From the NCBI RefSeq assembly GCF_000307165.1, contig NC_018704.1, positions 1,178,001 to 1,242,000 of the forward strand: 64,000 nt of DNA. The letters are read 5' to 3'. Positions 8,653 through 16,364 of this stretch are shown here, one piece after another (positions within the stretch are counted from its first letter, which is position 1; each line of letters opens with the position of its first letter). Below the pieces are notes generated by a model. It saw only the letters and a list, made by a program, of their open reading frames with translations, made no database searches and was not told where the DNA came from. Position numbers and translations under genes: made by a program. Source of the DNA: Amphibacillus xylanus NBRC 15112. GTDB lineage: Bacteria; Bacillota; Bacilli; Bacillales; Amphibacillaceae.

Positions 8653-8806
8653 AAATTAGGTTTAATCATGTTTTAATTGGTGTATAGATATATTAATGAC
8701 AATAAGCATAAATATTGCTAAAAAATTTAGAATTTGATAAGGTGTAATTAGTTAGAAAGTGAACATTTTGTGAACTTTCACTTTAATATCTAAGGAGGCG
8801 TTTTTA

Positions 8807-9418
8807 ATGGGAAAATTTGAATTACCAGAATTACCATACGCATATGATGCGTTGGAACCACACATCGATCAGGAGACTATGAGCATACACCATACGAGAC
8901 ACCATAATACTTATGTTGCGAATTTAAATGGTGCACTTGAAGGTCGTAGCGAACTACAAGATAAATCATTAGAAGAATTATTAGCAAACATAGACAATTT
9001 ACCAAAAGAAATTCAAACTGCTGTTAGAAATAACGGTGGGGGTCACGCAAACCACAGTCTATTCTGGAAATTGATGTCACCAAATGGCGGTGGAAGTCCT
9101 CAGGGTAGCCTAGCTGAAGCGATTGATGCTAAGTTTGGTAGCTTTGATAAATTTAAAGAAGAATTTGCTGCTGCCGCAACAGGCCGTTTTGGTTCAGGTT
9201 GGGCATGGTTAGTAGTCGATAATGGAGAATTAGCCATCACTAGCACTCCTAACCAAGATACTCCATTAATGGAAGGTAAGACACCTATATTAGGTATTGA
9301 CGTATGGGAGCATGCATATTACCTGAAATATCAAAATAAACGTCCTGACTATATTTCTGCATTTTGGAATGTAGTTGATTGGGATAAGGTAGCGGAACTG
9401 TACCAAGAAGCTAAATAA
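8807..9418 (+). CDS. sodA: Superoxide dismutase (Mn/Fe family)
   Basis: SodA converts superoxide to oxygen and hydrogen peroxide in the cytosol. The 203-residue sequence carries all four metal ligands: His in [12 protein letters not shown], His in [11 protein letters not shown], and Asp and His in [20 protein letters not shown]. The GGGHANH and [11 protein letters not shown] stretches are typical of the Mn type. The ATG follows TAAGGAGG. A terminator follows closely, so it is monocistronic. Its 5' leader holds an AAAGTGAA/TTCACTTT inverted repeat (8756-8784). Its position next to pbpA is as in B. subtilis. Confidence 0.97.
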   Translation: MGKFELPELPYAYDALEPHIDQETMSIHHTRHHNTYVANLNGALEGRSELQDKSLEELLANIDNLPKEIQTAVRNNGGGHANHSLFWKLMSPNGGGSPQGSLAEAIDAKFGSFDKFKEEFAAAATGRFGSGWAWLVVDNGELAITSTPNQDTPLMEGKTPILGIDVWEHAYYLKYQNKRPDYISAFWNVVDWDKVAELYQEAK

Positions 9419-9427
9419 TATATTTAC

Positions 9428-9461
9428 AGCCTGAGTGAAATTATTGCCTCAGGCTTTTTTA
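9428..9461 (+). terminator. Terminator of sodA
   Basis: AGCCTGAG (9428-9435) pairs with CTCAGGCT (9448-9455), followed by a T tract. Confidence 0.9.
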
Positions 9462-9506
9462 TGTCAAAAATATAGATAACAATCCTTTATTATACATTGA
9501 TAGTCG

Positions 9507-9515
9507 TGCTATAAT
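9507..9515 (+). promoter_or_regulatory. Extended -10 promoter element of pbpA
   Basis: TGCTATAAT (9507-9515) is an extended -10 box about 33 nt upstream of the chosen start. No good -35 hexamer is visible, which is tolerated by extended -10 promoters. Confidence 0.55.
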
Positions 9516-9547
9516 TGAATAATGAGTAAACGAAGGGAGTGAACGCT

Positions 9548-11665
9548 TTGTCAAATAAAAAGAGAAATCGTGCACAAATTCCAGTACGACTTAATGTGCT
9601 TTTTTTATTTGTCTTTATTTTATTCTCAGTATTAATTCTCCAACTCGGTGTTGTTCAAATTTTAAATGGTGAAGAAGCAAGACAACGGGTTAATGAAACA
9701 GAGAATACCACAGCATCAATCGCCGTACCGCGTGGGATTATGTATGATAAATTCGGGAAGATTATTTTAGATAATGAACCAGAGCGTTCAATTACGTATA
9801 CGCCACCTAAAAATGGTGACTCATCTAAAAAACGATTAGAAATTGCTGAGAAATTAGCCAAATTAATCACAATGGATGAGGATTTTGAATCATTACAGTC
9901 AATGGTAAGAGAAAGAGATAAAAAAGAGTACTGGTACTTATTTAATAGTAAAGAAGCAAATGAACGATTAACTGAAGAAGAGCGAGAATTATCTACTAGC
10001 GAACAGTATCGCGCTATTTTAAATCATATTGGACCAGAGGATTATAATGAGTTTGACTGGAGTGATCCATATTTATTAAACGTTGTTGCAATTAAAAAAG
10101 AGCTAGATCAAGGTTTTGAGCTTTCTCCGCATACAATTAAAAATGAAGGTGTTACTGAGGAAGAGTACGCGTTAGTATCAGAAAACTTAAATGAATTACC
10201 TGGTATTGATGCGAAGATTGATTGGAATCGAGTAAAACCATACGGTCAAACTTTTTCAAGTTTTATTGGCAACATTACGACGTCAAATGAAGGTATTCCT
10301 AGGGAAAATCAGGATTATTACTTAACAATGGGCTATAGTCGCAATGACAGAGTCGGTACAAGTGGCCTGGAACAATACTATGAAAGTGTATTATCTGGTC
10401 AAAAGGAAATCATTCAATACACGACAGATAATAATGGGAATATTTTAGGTACTGAAACAGTTAAAGAAGGGAAAAGTGGTAACGACTTAGTCTTAACGAT
10501 TGATATAGAATTTCAAAAAGAAGTAGATGAAATTGTTCGTGAAGAACTTGAAAACTATATTAAATCAAACCCGTATGAAAATCGATATATGTCAGATGCC
10601 TTAGTGGCAATTCTTGATCCACAAACAGGTGATGTGATTGCTTTAAGTGGAGCGCATTATGATCGAGAGGATAATGAATTTGTTGATCAAGCATATCGAG
10701 TCATTTATGATTCTCATATCCCTGGATCTGTTGTCAAGGGTGCAACGATGTTAAGTGGATATGACAGTGGAGTAGTAGCTCCTGGGACTGTATTATTAGA
10801 TCGACCGATTAAGATTGCAGGTACACCGACAAAACGATCATGGAGAAACATGCACTATATCAATGATAAGACTGCGATTATTCAATCGTCAAACGTGTAC
10901 ATGTTTGAAATAGCGATGCGAATATCTGGAGCTCAATATCGAGAAAATGAGCCATTACGCGGTTTTAATTCTGAAGGTTTTCAAATTATGCGTAATTACT
11001 TCCACCAATTTGGTTTAGGTAGTCGTACTGGTATTGATTTACCTTATGAAGCGACAGGTTTTGTAGGTAGTAATGTTCAAGATGGAGGTCTATTACTTGA
11101 CTTTAGCATTGGACAGTATGATAACTACACCACACTACAATTAGCGCAATACGTATCAACAATTGCTAATGATGGTTATCGCGTTAGTCCAAGAATCGTG
11201 AAAGAAATACGTCAAGCCAACGGTAACAAAGACACATTAGGACCTGTTATTGAACGATTTGGACCAAATGTATTAAATCGTGTCACAATGGATGAAAGAT
11301 ATGTTGAAATTATTCAAGACAGCTTTAGACGTGTAGCAACAGAAGGAACCGGTAGAGGGCATTGGGCGAACAACAAGTACAATGTTGCTATAAAAACTGG
11401 TACTGCGCAAAACCACTTTTATGAAAATGGGGTTAAGCGAGAAACGAACAACTTAACCTTAGTCGGTTACGCTCCATATGAAGAGCCGGAAATTGCATTT
11501 GCAATTGTTGTACCAAGAACCGGTATTGGTACTAACCAAAGTGGTATTCATCACAATATCGGTAACCGCATTGTTAATCGATACTTCGAAAGAAAGCAAG
11601 AACAAGAAAATGCAAATAATGATGAATCAAATCAAGACGAAGCAGAAGAAGATCTAGAAGAATAA
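9548..11665 (+). CDS. pbpA: Class B penicillin-binding protein 2 (PbpA)
   Basis: This is a cell-wall transpeptidase of 705 residues, comparable to the 716 of B. subtilis PbpA, which works in side-wall elongation. It has a cytosolic tail, a membrane anchor at about 17-40, a dimerisation domain (VPRGIMYDKFGKII) and a transpeptidase domain. The active-site Ser394-x-x-Lys is in IPGSVVKG, SxN is SSN in IIQSSNVYM, and KTG is in IKTGTAQ. The tail is acidic. I choose TTG at 9548, 8 nt after AAGGGAG; the in-frame GTG at 9539 lies inside that ribosome binding site. Confidence 0.93.
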   Translation: MSNKKRNRAQIPVRLNVLFLFVFILFSVLILQLGVVQILNGEEARQRVNETENTTASIAVPRGIMYDKFGKIILDNEPERSITYTPPKNGDSSKKRLEIAEKLAKLITMDEDFESLQSMVRERDKKEYWYLFNSKEANERLTEEERELSTSEQYRAILNHIGPEDYNEFDWSDPYLLNVVAIKKELDQGFELSPHTIKNEGVTEEEYALVSENLNELPGIDAKIDWNRVKPYGQTFSSFIGNITTSNEGIPRENQDYYLTMGYSRNDRVGTSGLEQYYESVLSGQKEIIQYTTDNNGNILGTETVKEGKSGNDLVLTIDIEFQKEVDEIVREELENYIKSNPYENRYMSDALVAILDPQTGDVIALSGAHYDREDNEFVDQAYRVIYDSHIPGSVVKGATMLSGYDSGVVAPGTVLLDRPIKIAGTPTKRSWRNMHYINDKTAIIQSSNVYMFEIAMRISGAQYRENEPLRGFNSEGFQIMRNYFHQFGLGSRTGIDLPYEATGFVGSNVQDGGLLLDFSIGQYDNYTTLQLAQYVSTIANDGYRVSPRIVKEIRQANGNKDTLGPVIERFGPNVLNRVTMDERYVEIIQDSFRRVATEGTGRGHWANNKYNVAIKTGTAQNHFYENGVKRETNNLTLVGYAPYEEPEIAFAIVVPRTGIGTNQSGIHHNIGNRIVNRYFERKQEQENANNDESNQDEAEEDLEE

Positions 11666-11710
11666 AAATAGCATTCTTACCTATGAATAGGTGAGAATGC
11701 TATTATTTTT
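11666..11710. terminator. Bidirectional terminator between pbpA and the MltG-like gene
   Basis: AATAGCATTCTTACCTA pairs with TAGGTGAGAATGCTATT across a 4-nt loop. A-rich and T-rich flanks occur on both sides, suiting both convergent transcripts. Confidence 0.9.
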
Positions 11711-12233
11711 ACTCGTTTTGTTTTGCGATAATATCAACAACTTCTTCAATTGTCATATTCCGACTAAGTTCAAATTCACCAATCTGAATATTATTTCCAT
11801 AGTTGTTGTTGATCAAATAATTGGCTAATTCATTTCTACTATCTATAATATTTGCTGCAATTAAATAATCTGATACTTGAGTAATTGTCATTCCAGGCTC
11901 AATAATTAATGTAAAAGAGGAGTCATCATTAGATTCGTCTGATTCATTATTTGCAGCTAAGTTATCCTCAGTAGCACCTTCATCAACCGTTATATCTTCA
12001 TCCACACTCACATCTTGTTTATCATCTGTTAGATCAGAATCAATGTTAGTTGGTTCCGTTTCATAGATGAAATACCCGGATTCTTCAAGTGTTTTTATCA
12101 TTTCTGACTCAGTCATCGTAATAGGTTCAACAATTACTTCTACTTCTTCCTGATAAAAGAACTGAACATAAATCCCCATGATAAGTGAAGCAGTTATTAA
12201 TCCTAGTGCGTAAGTTCTTAAAAAGTGTTTCAT
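11709..12233 (-). CDS. Membrane-anchored protein with MltG-like LysM-type module
   Basis: The protein has 174 residues from ATG 12233 (AGAGGGA upstream). Residues 5-24 are a signal anchor, about 30-105 an acidic linker rich in D, E and N, and about 105-172 a domain (LIIEPGMTITQVSDYLIAANIIDSRNELANYLI... GEFELSRNMTIEEVVDIIAKQ). The last domain resembles the N-terminal LysM-like module of the endolytic transglycosylase MltG/YceG. The catalytic YceG domain, with its essential Glu, is absent, so cell-wall binding is more likely than cleavage. It probably shares a transcript with the upstream minus-strand gene at 12292-12624. Confidence 0.6.
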   Translation of the reverse strand: MKHFLRTYALGLITASLIMGIYVQFFYQEEVEVIVEPITMTESEMIKTLEESGYFIYETEPTNIDSDLTDDKQDVSVDEDITVDEGATEDNLAANNESDESNDDSSFTLIIEPGMTITQVSDYLIAANIIDSRNELANYLINNNYGNNIQIGEFELSRNMTIEEVVDIIAKQNE

Positions 12234-12291
12234 CAATATCCCTCTTATCTTCAGTCATTCCAAAGTTATTGTTTAAATAATCATCCTAAAT

Positions 12292-12624
12292 TTAAAGTTG
12301 TTTGATTAAAGCTTCAATATCATATTCACTGATTTGAGTAGCTTGGCTTATTTGTTGAATATTATAGCCTTGTCGATAGAGTGCTTCGACATGTTTTTCT
12401 ACTGAAGATTTTAATCCCGTTTGATTAGAAAAATCAAATTGAGTCGGTAATAATTCCTCTTCTAAAACTTTTAGCTTTTTCTTCATTTGATAGGAATCTT
12501 GTAAGCTAGACAGTGATATTTGCTCGATTTGATTTTCTATATTTTTAAATCGATCATTTACAAAAAATGAAATCACAAATAGAACTATACCGATAATAAG
12601 TAAACTAATAATAGGAAATAACAT
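12292..12624 (-). CDS. Small membrane protein with coiled coil and HTH-like tail
   Basis: The 110-residue protein has one membrane segment (3-22), a coiled coil (about 25-62) and a short C-terminal segment (VEALYRQGYNIQQISQATQISEYDIEALIKQL) that reads like a helix-turn-helix. The layout resembles small DUF6115/YlxL-like Bacillaceae proteins, but I do not recognise it firmly. The ATG follows GGAGGT. It lies 58 nt upstream of the MltG-like gene on the same strand. The insertion sequence lies 117 bp beyond its start. Confidence 0.55.
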   Translation of the reverse strand: MLFPIISLLIIGIVLFVISFFVNDRFKNIENQIEQISLSSLQDSYQMKKKLKVLEEELLPTQFDFSNQTGLKSSVEKHVEALYRQGYNIQQISQATQISEYDIEALIKQL

Positions 12625-12732
12625 TTACAAACCTCCATTTCTTCTCTTATATTTATATCATATATTCTCAAATTGGAAAATGATTTAGTAGAAGATCATA
12701 TAGGATTGACGATATTTAAAAAAATTAACTGA

Positions 12733-12741
12733 TTAAATATA
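12733..12741 (+). repeat. Target-site duplication, left copy
   Basis: TTAAATATA directly abuts the left inverted repeat and is repeated exactly at 14349-14357 on the other side of the insertion sequence. Confidence 0.88.
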
Positions 12742-12779
12742 GTATGAGTAAAATTATTGTGGGCGCAAAAATATATTAA

Positions 12780-12800
12780 CCCCTTCACTAAGTGAAGGGG
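12780..12800. repeat. Hairpin inside the left end of the insertion sequence
   Basis: CCCCTTCACT (12780-12789) and AGTGAAGGGG (12791-12800) are perfect complements around a single base. Such structures upstream of transposase genes often block read-through from outside promoters; that role is inferred. Confidence 0.7.
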
Positions 12801-12909
12801 CCAGCAAGCGATAGCGCGGTAGGAAACAAAGCAAAAGTCATGAAAAAAGGGACACTCCTTGGTAAAATGATAGTCTACTAAAACACCATTACCGAAAGGA
12901 GAATCCCTC

Positions 12910-14253
12910 ATGGAAAAGAATATCATAAAATACCCAAATTTAAAACAAATTGAGCAATTGGTTTGGAGACAATTACAAGAAACCTTTGGTTTCGTTATGA
13001 AACAGGTCTTGGAGGATATGGACCAACAGATTGCCGATGAACGTGATAAAAAGCGCTATCGTCTTATTGATAAAAGAAAGTTTAATATAGCTAGTCTCTT
13101 TGGTGAGATTGAATTATATCGCAATTATTACCTTGACCGATCAACTGGGGAATATGTCTATCTTCTTGATCGTTATCTAGAGTTTGAGGAGGCCGGTTCT
13201 TTTAGTCCATTGATTGAGGAAGCTGCCATTGAGCTAGCTGTTAAGGGTCGCTCCTATCGAAATGCAGCTAATACATTACAAACTCTATTAGGTTACCGGG
13301 TTATCAGTCATGAGGCAATTCGTCAACACCTATTAGAGGTTACGTGTAAACCTAAAAAGCGTGAACCTATACTCCAACCCGTCTTATTTGTAGAAGTAGA
13401 TGGTTTATTTGTAAAACGCCAAGGTAAATGGAAAAAGGGAAAAGAAGAGAAAATAGCAGCTGTCCATCAAGGATGGGAAGTCAATGGAAAACGGGTTAGC
13501 CTTAAGAACAAACGTCATTTTATTCACAAAGGAAAGCAACCCTTTTGGGAGGCTTTTGAGGACTTTCTAATTGAAAACTTCGAATATGACCCGACTTTTC
13601 ACAAGCTGGTTATAAATGGAGATGGTGCCAACTGGATTACATCCTGTCGTGAGTATTTTAAAGGTCGTGTATTCTTTTCTCTTGATCGCTTTCATGTGGC
13701 ACGAGAGGTTAAGAGTATATTCAGCAAGCATCCTCGTTATCGGTCCATTCGTAAAGCCCTTGCGGCATACAAATACAAAACGTTCTTAACAGAGCTTAAC
13801 AGTGCCGTAGGAACGCTTGAGGATGAGGAGAAGGAGGAACGACTTGTGTCGTTTATCCGCCAATTAGAAAAATATCCAGAAGCATTGGGAGATTATAGAA
13901 TATGGTTAAAAGAACAGGGAATTGATACAACTGGTATGCGTCCAATGGGAAGCGCAGAGGGAACCATGAGTGTGTTTGCCAAAAGACTAAAAAATGGCCG
14001 TAGTTGGTCGGATAAAGGTGTAAGTGCCATGGGCACTGCATTAGTGGCCTTCTTGGATAATTTGTCCCTAAAGACTTTATTCGGGCGAATAGATAAATGG
14101 ACAGAAATCGAGCTGGAAAAGAAACCACCAAGACATTATAAAGAAAAGGTTAAAAGAACCATTGGTCAGGTTACCAGAGACAATCTTATGTACCTAAAAG
14201 GAAAGGCAAATATTCCGATATACAACGTGTTAAAGGAGTTATCTGGTTTTTAA
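12910..14253 (+). CDS. ISLre2-family transposase
   Basis: The 447-residue protein belongs to the UPF0236/ISLre2 transposase family. Typical stretches are the N-terminal LVWRQLQETFG, the central VEVDGLFVKRQGKWKKGK and the NGDGANWI and FSLDRFHVAREV segments, which carry conserved acidic residues. Near the C terminus is MRPMGSAEGTMSVFAKRLKNGRSWSDKG. The ATG has AAAGGAG at good spacing. No frameshift or internal stop is present, so the element may be active. Confidence 0.93.
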   Translation: MEKNIIKYPNLKQIEQLVWRQLQETFGFVMKQVLEDMDQQIADERDKKRYRLIDKRKFNIASLFGEIELYRNYYLDRSTGEYVYLLDRYLEFEEAGSFSPLIEEAAIELAVKGRSYRNAANTLQTLLGYRVISHEAIRQHLLEVTCKPKKREPILQPVLFVEVDGLFVKRQGKWKKGKEEKIAAVHQGWEVNGKRVSLKNKRHFIHKGKQPFWEAFEDFLIENFEYDPTFHKLVINGDGANWITSCREYFKGRVFFSLDRFHVAREVKSIFSKHPRYRSIRKALAAYKYKTFLTELNSAVGTLEDEEKEERLVSFIRQLEKYPEALGDYRIWLKEQGIDTTGMRPMGSAEGTMSVFAKRLKNGRSWSDKGVSAMGTALVAFLDNLSLKTLFGRIDKWTEIELEKKPPRHYKEKVKRTIGQVTRDNLMYLKGKANIPIYNVLKELSGF

Positions 14254-14348
14254 AAAAGGCAAAAACTTTATCAAGGGGTCACCTTAAAATGATGAATCCG
14301 CTTTCATTATTAACGTAGAAAAATTGCCTACAAATACTTGACTCAAAC

Positions 14349-14357
14349 TTAAATATA
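14349..14357 (+). repeat. Target-site duplication, right copy
   Basis: TTAAATATA abuts the right end of the insertion sequence, identical to 12733-12741. Confidence 0.88.
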
Positions 14358-14364
14358 GTTCCAC

Positions 14365-14399
14365 TTGTCAATTGACAATATTTTTGATAATATTATTAA
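14365..14399 (+). promoter_or_regulatory. rpmG promoter with palindromic -35 region
   Basis: TTGACA (14372-14377) and TATTAA (14394-14399) are spaced by 16 nt. The -35 box is the right half of a perfect 14-bp palindrome, TTGTCAATTGACAA (14365-14378). The insertion sequence ends 17 bp upstream, so the promoter core is intact. Confidence 0.6.
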
Positions 14400-14451
14400 G
14401 TCTGAATATGACTTTTATTTATTGATAGTTGAAAAGTTTGGAGGGATGAAC

Positions 14452-14601
14452 ATGAGAGAAAATATTACATTAGCTTGTACTGAAACGGGTGACCGTAACT
14501 ATATTACGACTAAAAACAAACGTAATAATCCAGATCGAATTGAATTAATGAAGTATAGCCCACGCTTGAAGAGACACACACTTCATAGAGAAACTAAATA
14601 A
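14452..14601 (+). CDS. rpmG: 50S ribosomal protein L33, cysteine-poor form
   Basis: The 49-residue protein ([17 protein letters not shown]...) is L33 of the large ribosomal subunit. It has only one Cys and lacks the paired CxxC motifs, so it is the zinc-independent form, equivalent to RpmGA. The correct ATG at 14452 is preceded by GGAGGG; the frame continues upstream to 14365, but that start has no ribosome binding site. It precedes yqgN as in B. subtilis. Confidence 0.96.
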   Translation: MRENITLACTETGDRNYITTKNKRNNPDRIELMKYSPRLKRHTLHRETK

Positions 14602-14629
14602 TTTATTCTTTGAACGTAAGACATAACTT

Positions 14630-14660
14630 AACTCTTATCGGAAGTGATAAGAGTTTTTTG
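14630..14660 (+). terminator. Terminator of rpmG
   Basis: AACTCTTATC (14630-14639) pairs with GATAAGAGTT (14646-14655), followed by T6. It lies before the start of yqgN, which therefore depends on read-through or its own promoter. Confidence 0.88.
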
Positions 14661-14681
14661 TTTTTAACGATTGGAGTGATT

Positions 14682-15242
14682 ATGATGGTACACTCAAAGA
14701 AGGTACTTCGAGAAAAAATGTTGTCTAGATTAAAAAACTTGTCAAAATCTAAACGAGAAGAGATCAACACTGATTTGCATAAGCAATTATTCATTCAATC
14801 AGATTGGCAACAAGCTAAAACAATTGGAATAACGATTTCACTTAATCATGAATGGGATACATGGCCTATAATCGAAAAAGCTTGGCAAGAAAAGAAGAAT
14901 GTTGTTGTGCCAAAATGTAATCCAATCGACAGATCAATGACATTTCATCAAATAAGCTCAAAGGACGATCTTGAGGTCCAATATTATCATTTGATGGAAC
15001 CGATTGAATCAAAAACAAAAAAAGTATCAGCTGATCAAATTGATTTACTAATCGTTCCTGGTGTTGTTTTCGATCATAATCATTATCGAATAGGACACGG
15101 CGGAGGTTATTATGATCGTTATTTAAGTAAAGTCGACTTACAAACAATTAGCCTTGTTTGGCAAGGGCAATTAGTTGATAAGATCGAAATCAATCAATAT
15201 GATCAGCCAGTCTCGAAATTAATTGTTTCGACTGTTAATTGA
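14682..15242 (+). CDS. yqgN: 5-formyltetrahydrofolate cyclo-ligase (YqgN)
   Basis: The enzyme makes 5,10-methenyl-THF from 5-formyl-THF with ATP. It has 186 residues, matching the family. Visible motifs are LREKMLSRLKNLS at the N terminus, LIVPGVVFDHNHYRIGHGGGYYDRYL (substrate and phosphate loop, ending RxGxGGGYYDR) and the central PKCNP. The ATG at 14682 or 14685 follows TTGGAG. It is convergent with the next gene, which begins its 3' end directly after this stop. Confidence 0.93.
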   Translation: MMVHSKKVLREKMLSRLKNLSKSKREEINTDLHKQLFIQSDWQQAKTIGITISLNHEWDTWPIIEKAWQEKKNVVVPKCNPIDRSMTFHQISSKDDLEVQYYHLMEPIESKTKKVSADQIDLLIVPGVVFDHNHYRIGHGGGYYDRYLSKVDLQTISLVWQGQLVDKIEINQYDQPVSKLIVSTVN

Positions 15243-16088
15243 TTATTCACTCATATTAATTTTTTGCATAAGTTGTTCAGGATCGCCTTTATGATCATAA
15301 AACAGAATTAATAAATGATCACCATCTTTGGCTAATAGTATAAGTGGCATAATTTCATTTTGTGTCTGTTGTTGAGATGCTGGTAAAATGTAGTTTTTAT
15401 ATAAACCTTCCCAAATTTGAGCGATCACTCGTTTTGAGTCATCCAAATTTAATCCAGGAAGCGGTTCATCCTGAAAACGATATAAATCAATGAATGGAAT
15501 AGCGTAATAACTGTCCTGGTCAATTTGATAATGGTTTATCAAATCTAACCAATTTTTGTTGAGATCTTGATTGATTTTATCATCAATGTTTGATGCGATT
15601 GTTTGATCTTTTAATGATTTTGGATAGTGGAAAAATTGTAGTGGATCTTGTTTTATTACATAAAGTTGGTCAGTCGTCATTTGATAATTACTTGTTATTG
15701 ATTGTGACGGTTGATGTAATTCTAGATAATGATAACTGATTGCTTGATAAAGACTATCTGGCTCTGCATTTAATTCAGTCATTTGTGATAATGGATCGTT
15801 AGATTGGCTCCATTTAGATTGAATCCCAATTAGGCGACCATTTTCGTAAAGTAGCCCGACATTTTGATCAAGATATGAATCTTGTTGATGTTGAGATTGA
15901 ATTTTCCATTGGAGCTTTGGAATTTGATTGTCTTGATCAATTAGATTTAGTGTAGTTGATACATTTGAAAATTCTGCCTCGGTATTTAGAGGAAAGTATT
16001 TGATTGTCGCAACTGTTAATTGACTTAATTGATAGTAAATCACAATCAATAAAAATAATGATAAGATGATAACTTTATATTTCTTCAT
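15243..16088 (-). CDS. Unrecognised membrane-anchored or exported protein
   Basis: The protein has 281 residues with a clear signal anchor (YKVIILSLFLLIVIYYQ) and a long extracytoplasmic part. It is rich in Gln, Asp and Tyr and has no obvious metal or catalytic motif. The end (MPLILLAKDGDHLLILFYDHKGDPEQLMQKI) looks like a compact alpha/beta region. I do not recognise a family. It occupies the place where B. subtilis has yqgO, yqgP and yqgQ. It overlaps nothing and is convergent with yqgN. The ATG follows GGGGTGA, so translation is well supported. Confidence 0.7.
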   Translation of the reverse strand: MKKYKVIILSLFLLIVIYYQLSQLTVATIKYFPLNTEAEFSNVSTTLNLIDQDNQIPKLQWKIQSQHQQDSYLDQNVGLLYENGRLIGIQSKWSQSNDPLSQMTELNAEPDSLYQAISYHYLELHQPSQSITSNYQMTTDQLYVIKQDPLQFFHYPKSLKDQTIASNIDDKINQDLNKNWLDLINHYQIDQDSYYAIPFIDLYRFQDEPLPGLNLDDSKRVIAQIWEGLYKNYILPASQQQTQNEIMPLILLAKDGDHLLILFYDHKGDPEQLMQKINMSE

Positions 16089-16176
16089 AAATTCACCCCA
16101 GTTCTATAATTAAGGAAGAGCTAGTCTATTTATTAATTATAGTTATGACGCAGAAGCTATATTTAGTCATTTAACA

Positions 16177-16203
16177 TTGAGAGTGTATAAATATCACTCT
16201 CAA
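16177..16203. repeat. Hairpin between the orphan gene and glcK
   Basis: TTGAGAGTG (16177-16185) and CACTCTCAA (16195-16203) are perfect complements around a 9-nt AT loop. There is no T tract, so it is not a standard terminator. Confidence 0.6.
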
Positions 16204-16208
16204 CAAAC

Positions 16209-16260
16209 AATACTGTAAATTCACAGTATTCGTTTCAATTATGGGTAAGTATGGTATAAT
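16209..16260 (+). promoter_or_regulatory. glcK promoter with adjacent palindromic operator candidate
   Basis: An extended -10 box TGGTATAAT lies at 16252-16260, with TTTCAA (16233-16238) as a weak -35. AATACTGT (16209-16216) and ACAGTATT (16223-16230) form a perfect dyad ending 2 bp upstream of the -35. It looks like an operator; the regulator is unknown. Confidence 0.5.
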
Positions 16261-16364
16261 TATAAAGATGTACGAATAAAAAACTTACAAATTAACTCTG
16301 AAATGTTATCTTTAGTTCGTTATTGAGTTTAAAATGATAATGGTGATAAAAGGGGGCATTTTTA

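Larger units (their letters stand above)
12742..14348 (+). mobile_element. ISLre2-family insertion sequence, complete (1607 bp)
   Basis: The ends are imperfect inverted repeats. The left one begins GTATGAGTAAAATTATTG (from 12742). The right one, read inward from 14348, begins GTTTGAGTCAAGTATTTG. About 17 of 23 positions match. Identical 9-bp duplications (TTAAATATA) flank it, which is the usual length for this family. One full transposase gene is inside. A strong hairpin at 12780-12800 sits between the left end and the gene. Exact flanking duplications and an intact gene point to a fairly recent insertion. Confidence 0.9.

Noticed and set aside
14365-14451. N-terminal extension of L33
   Set aside because: The extra 29 codons run through the promoter region and carry no ribosome binding site; ATG 14452 with GGAGGG is correct.
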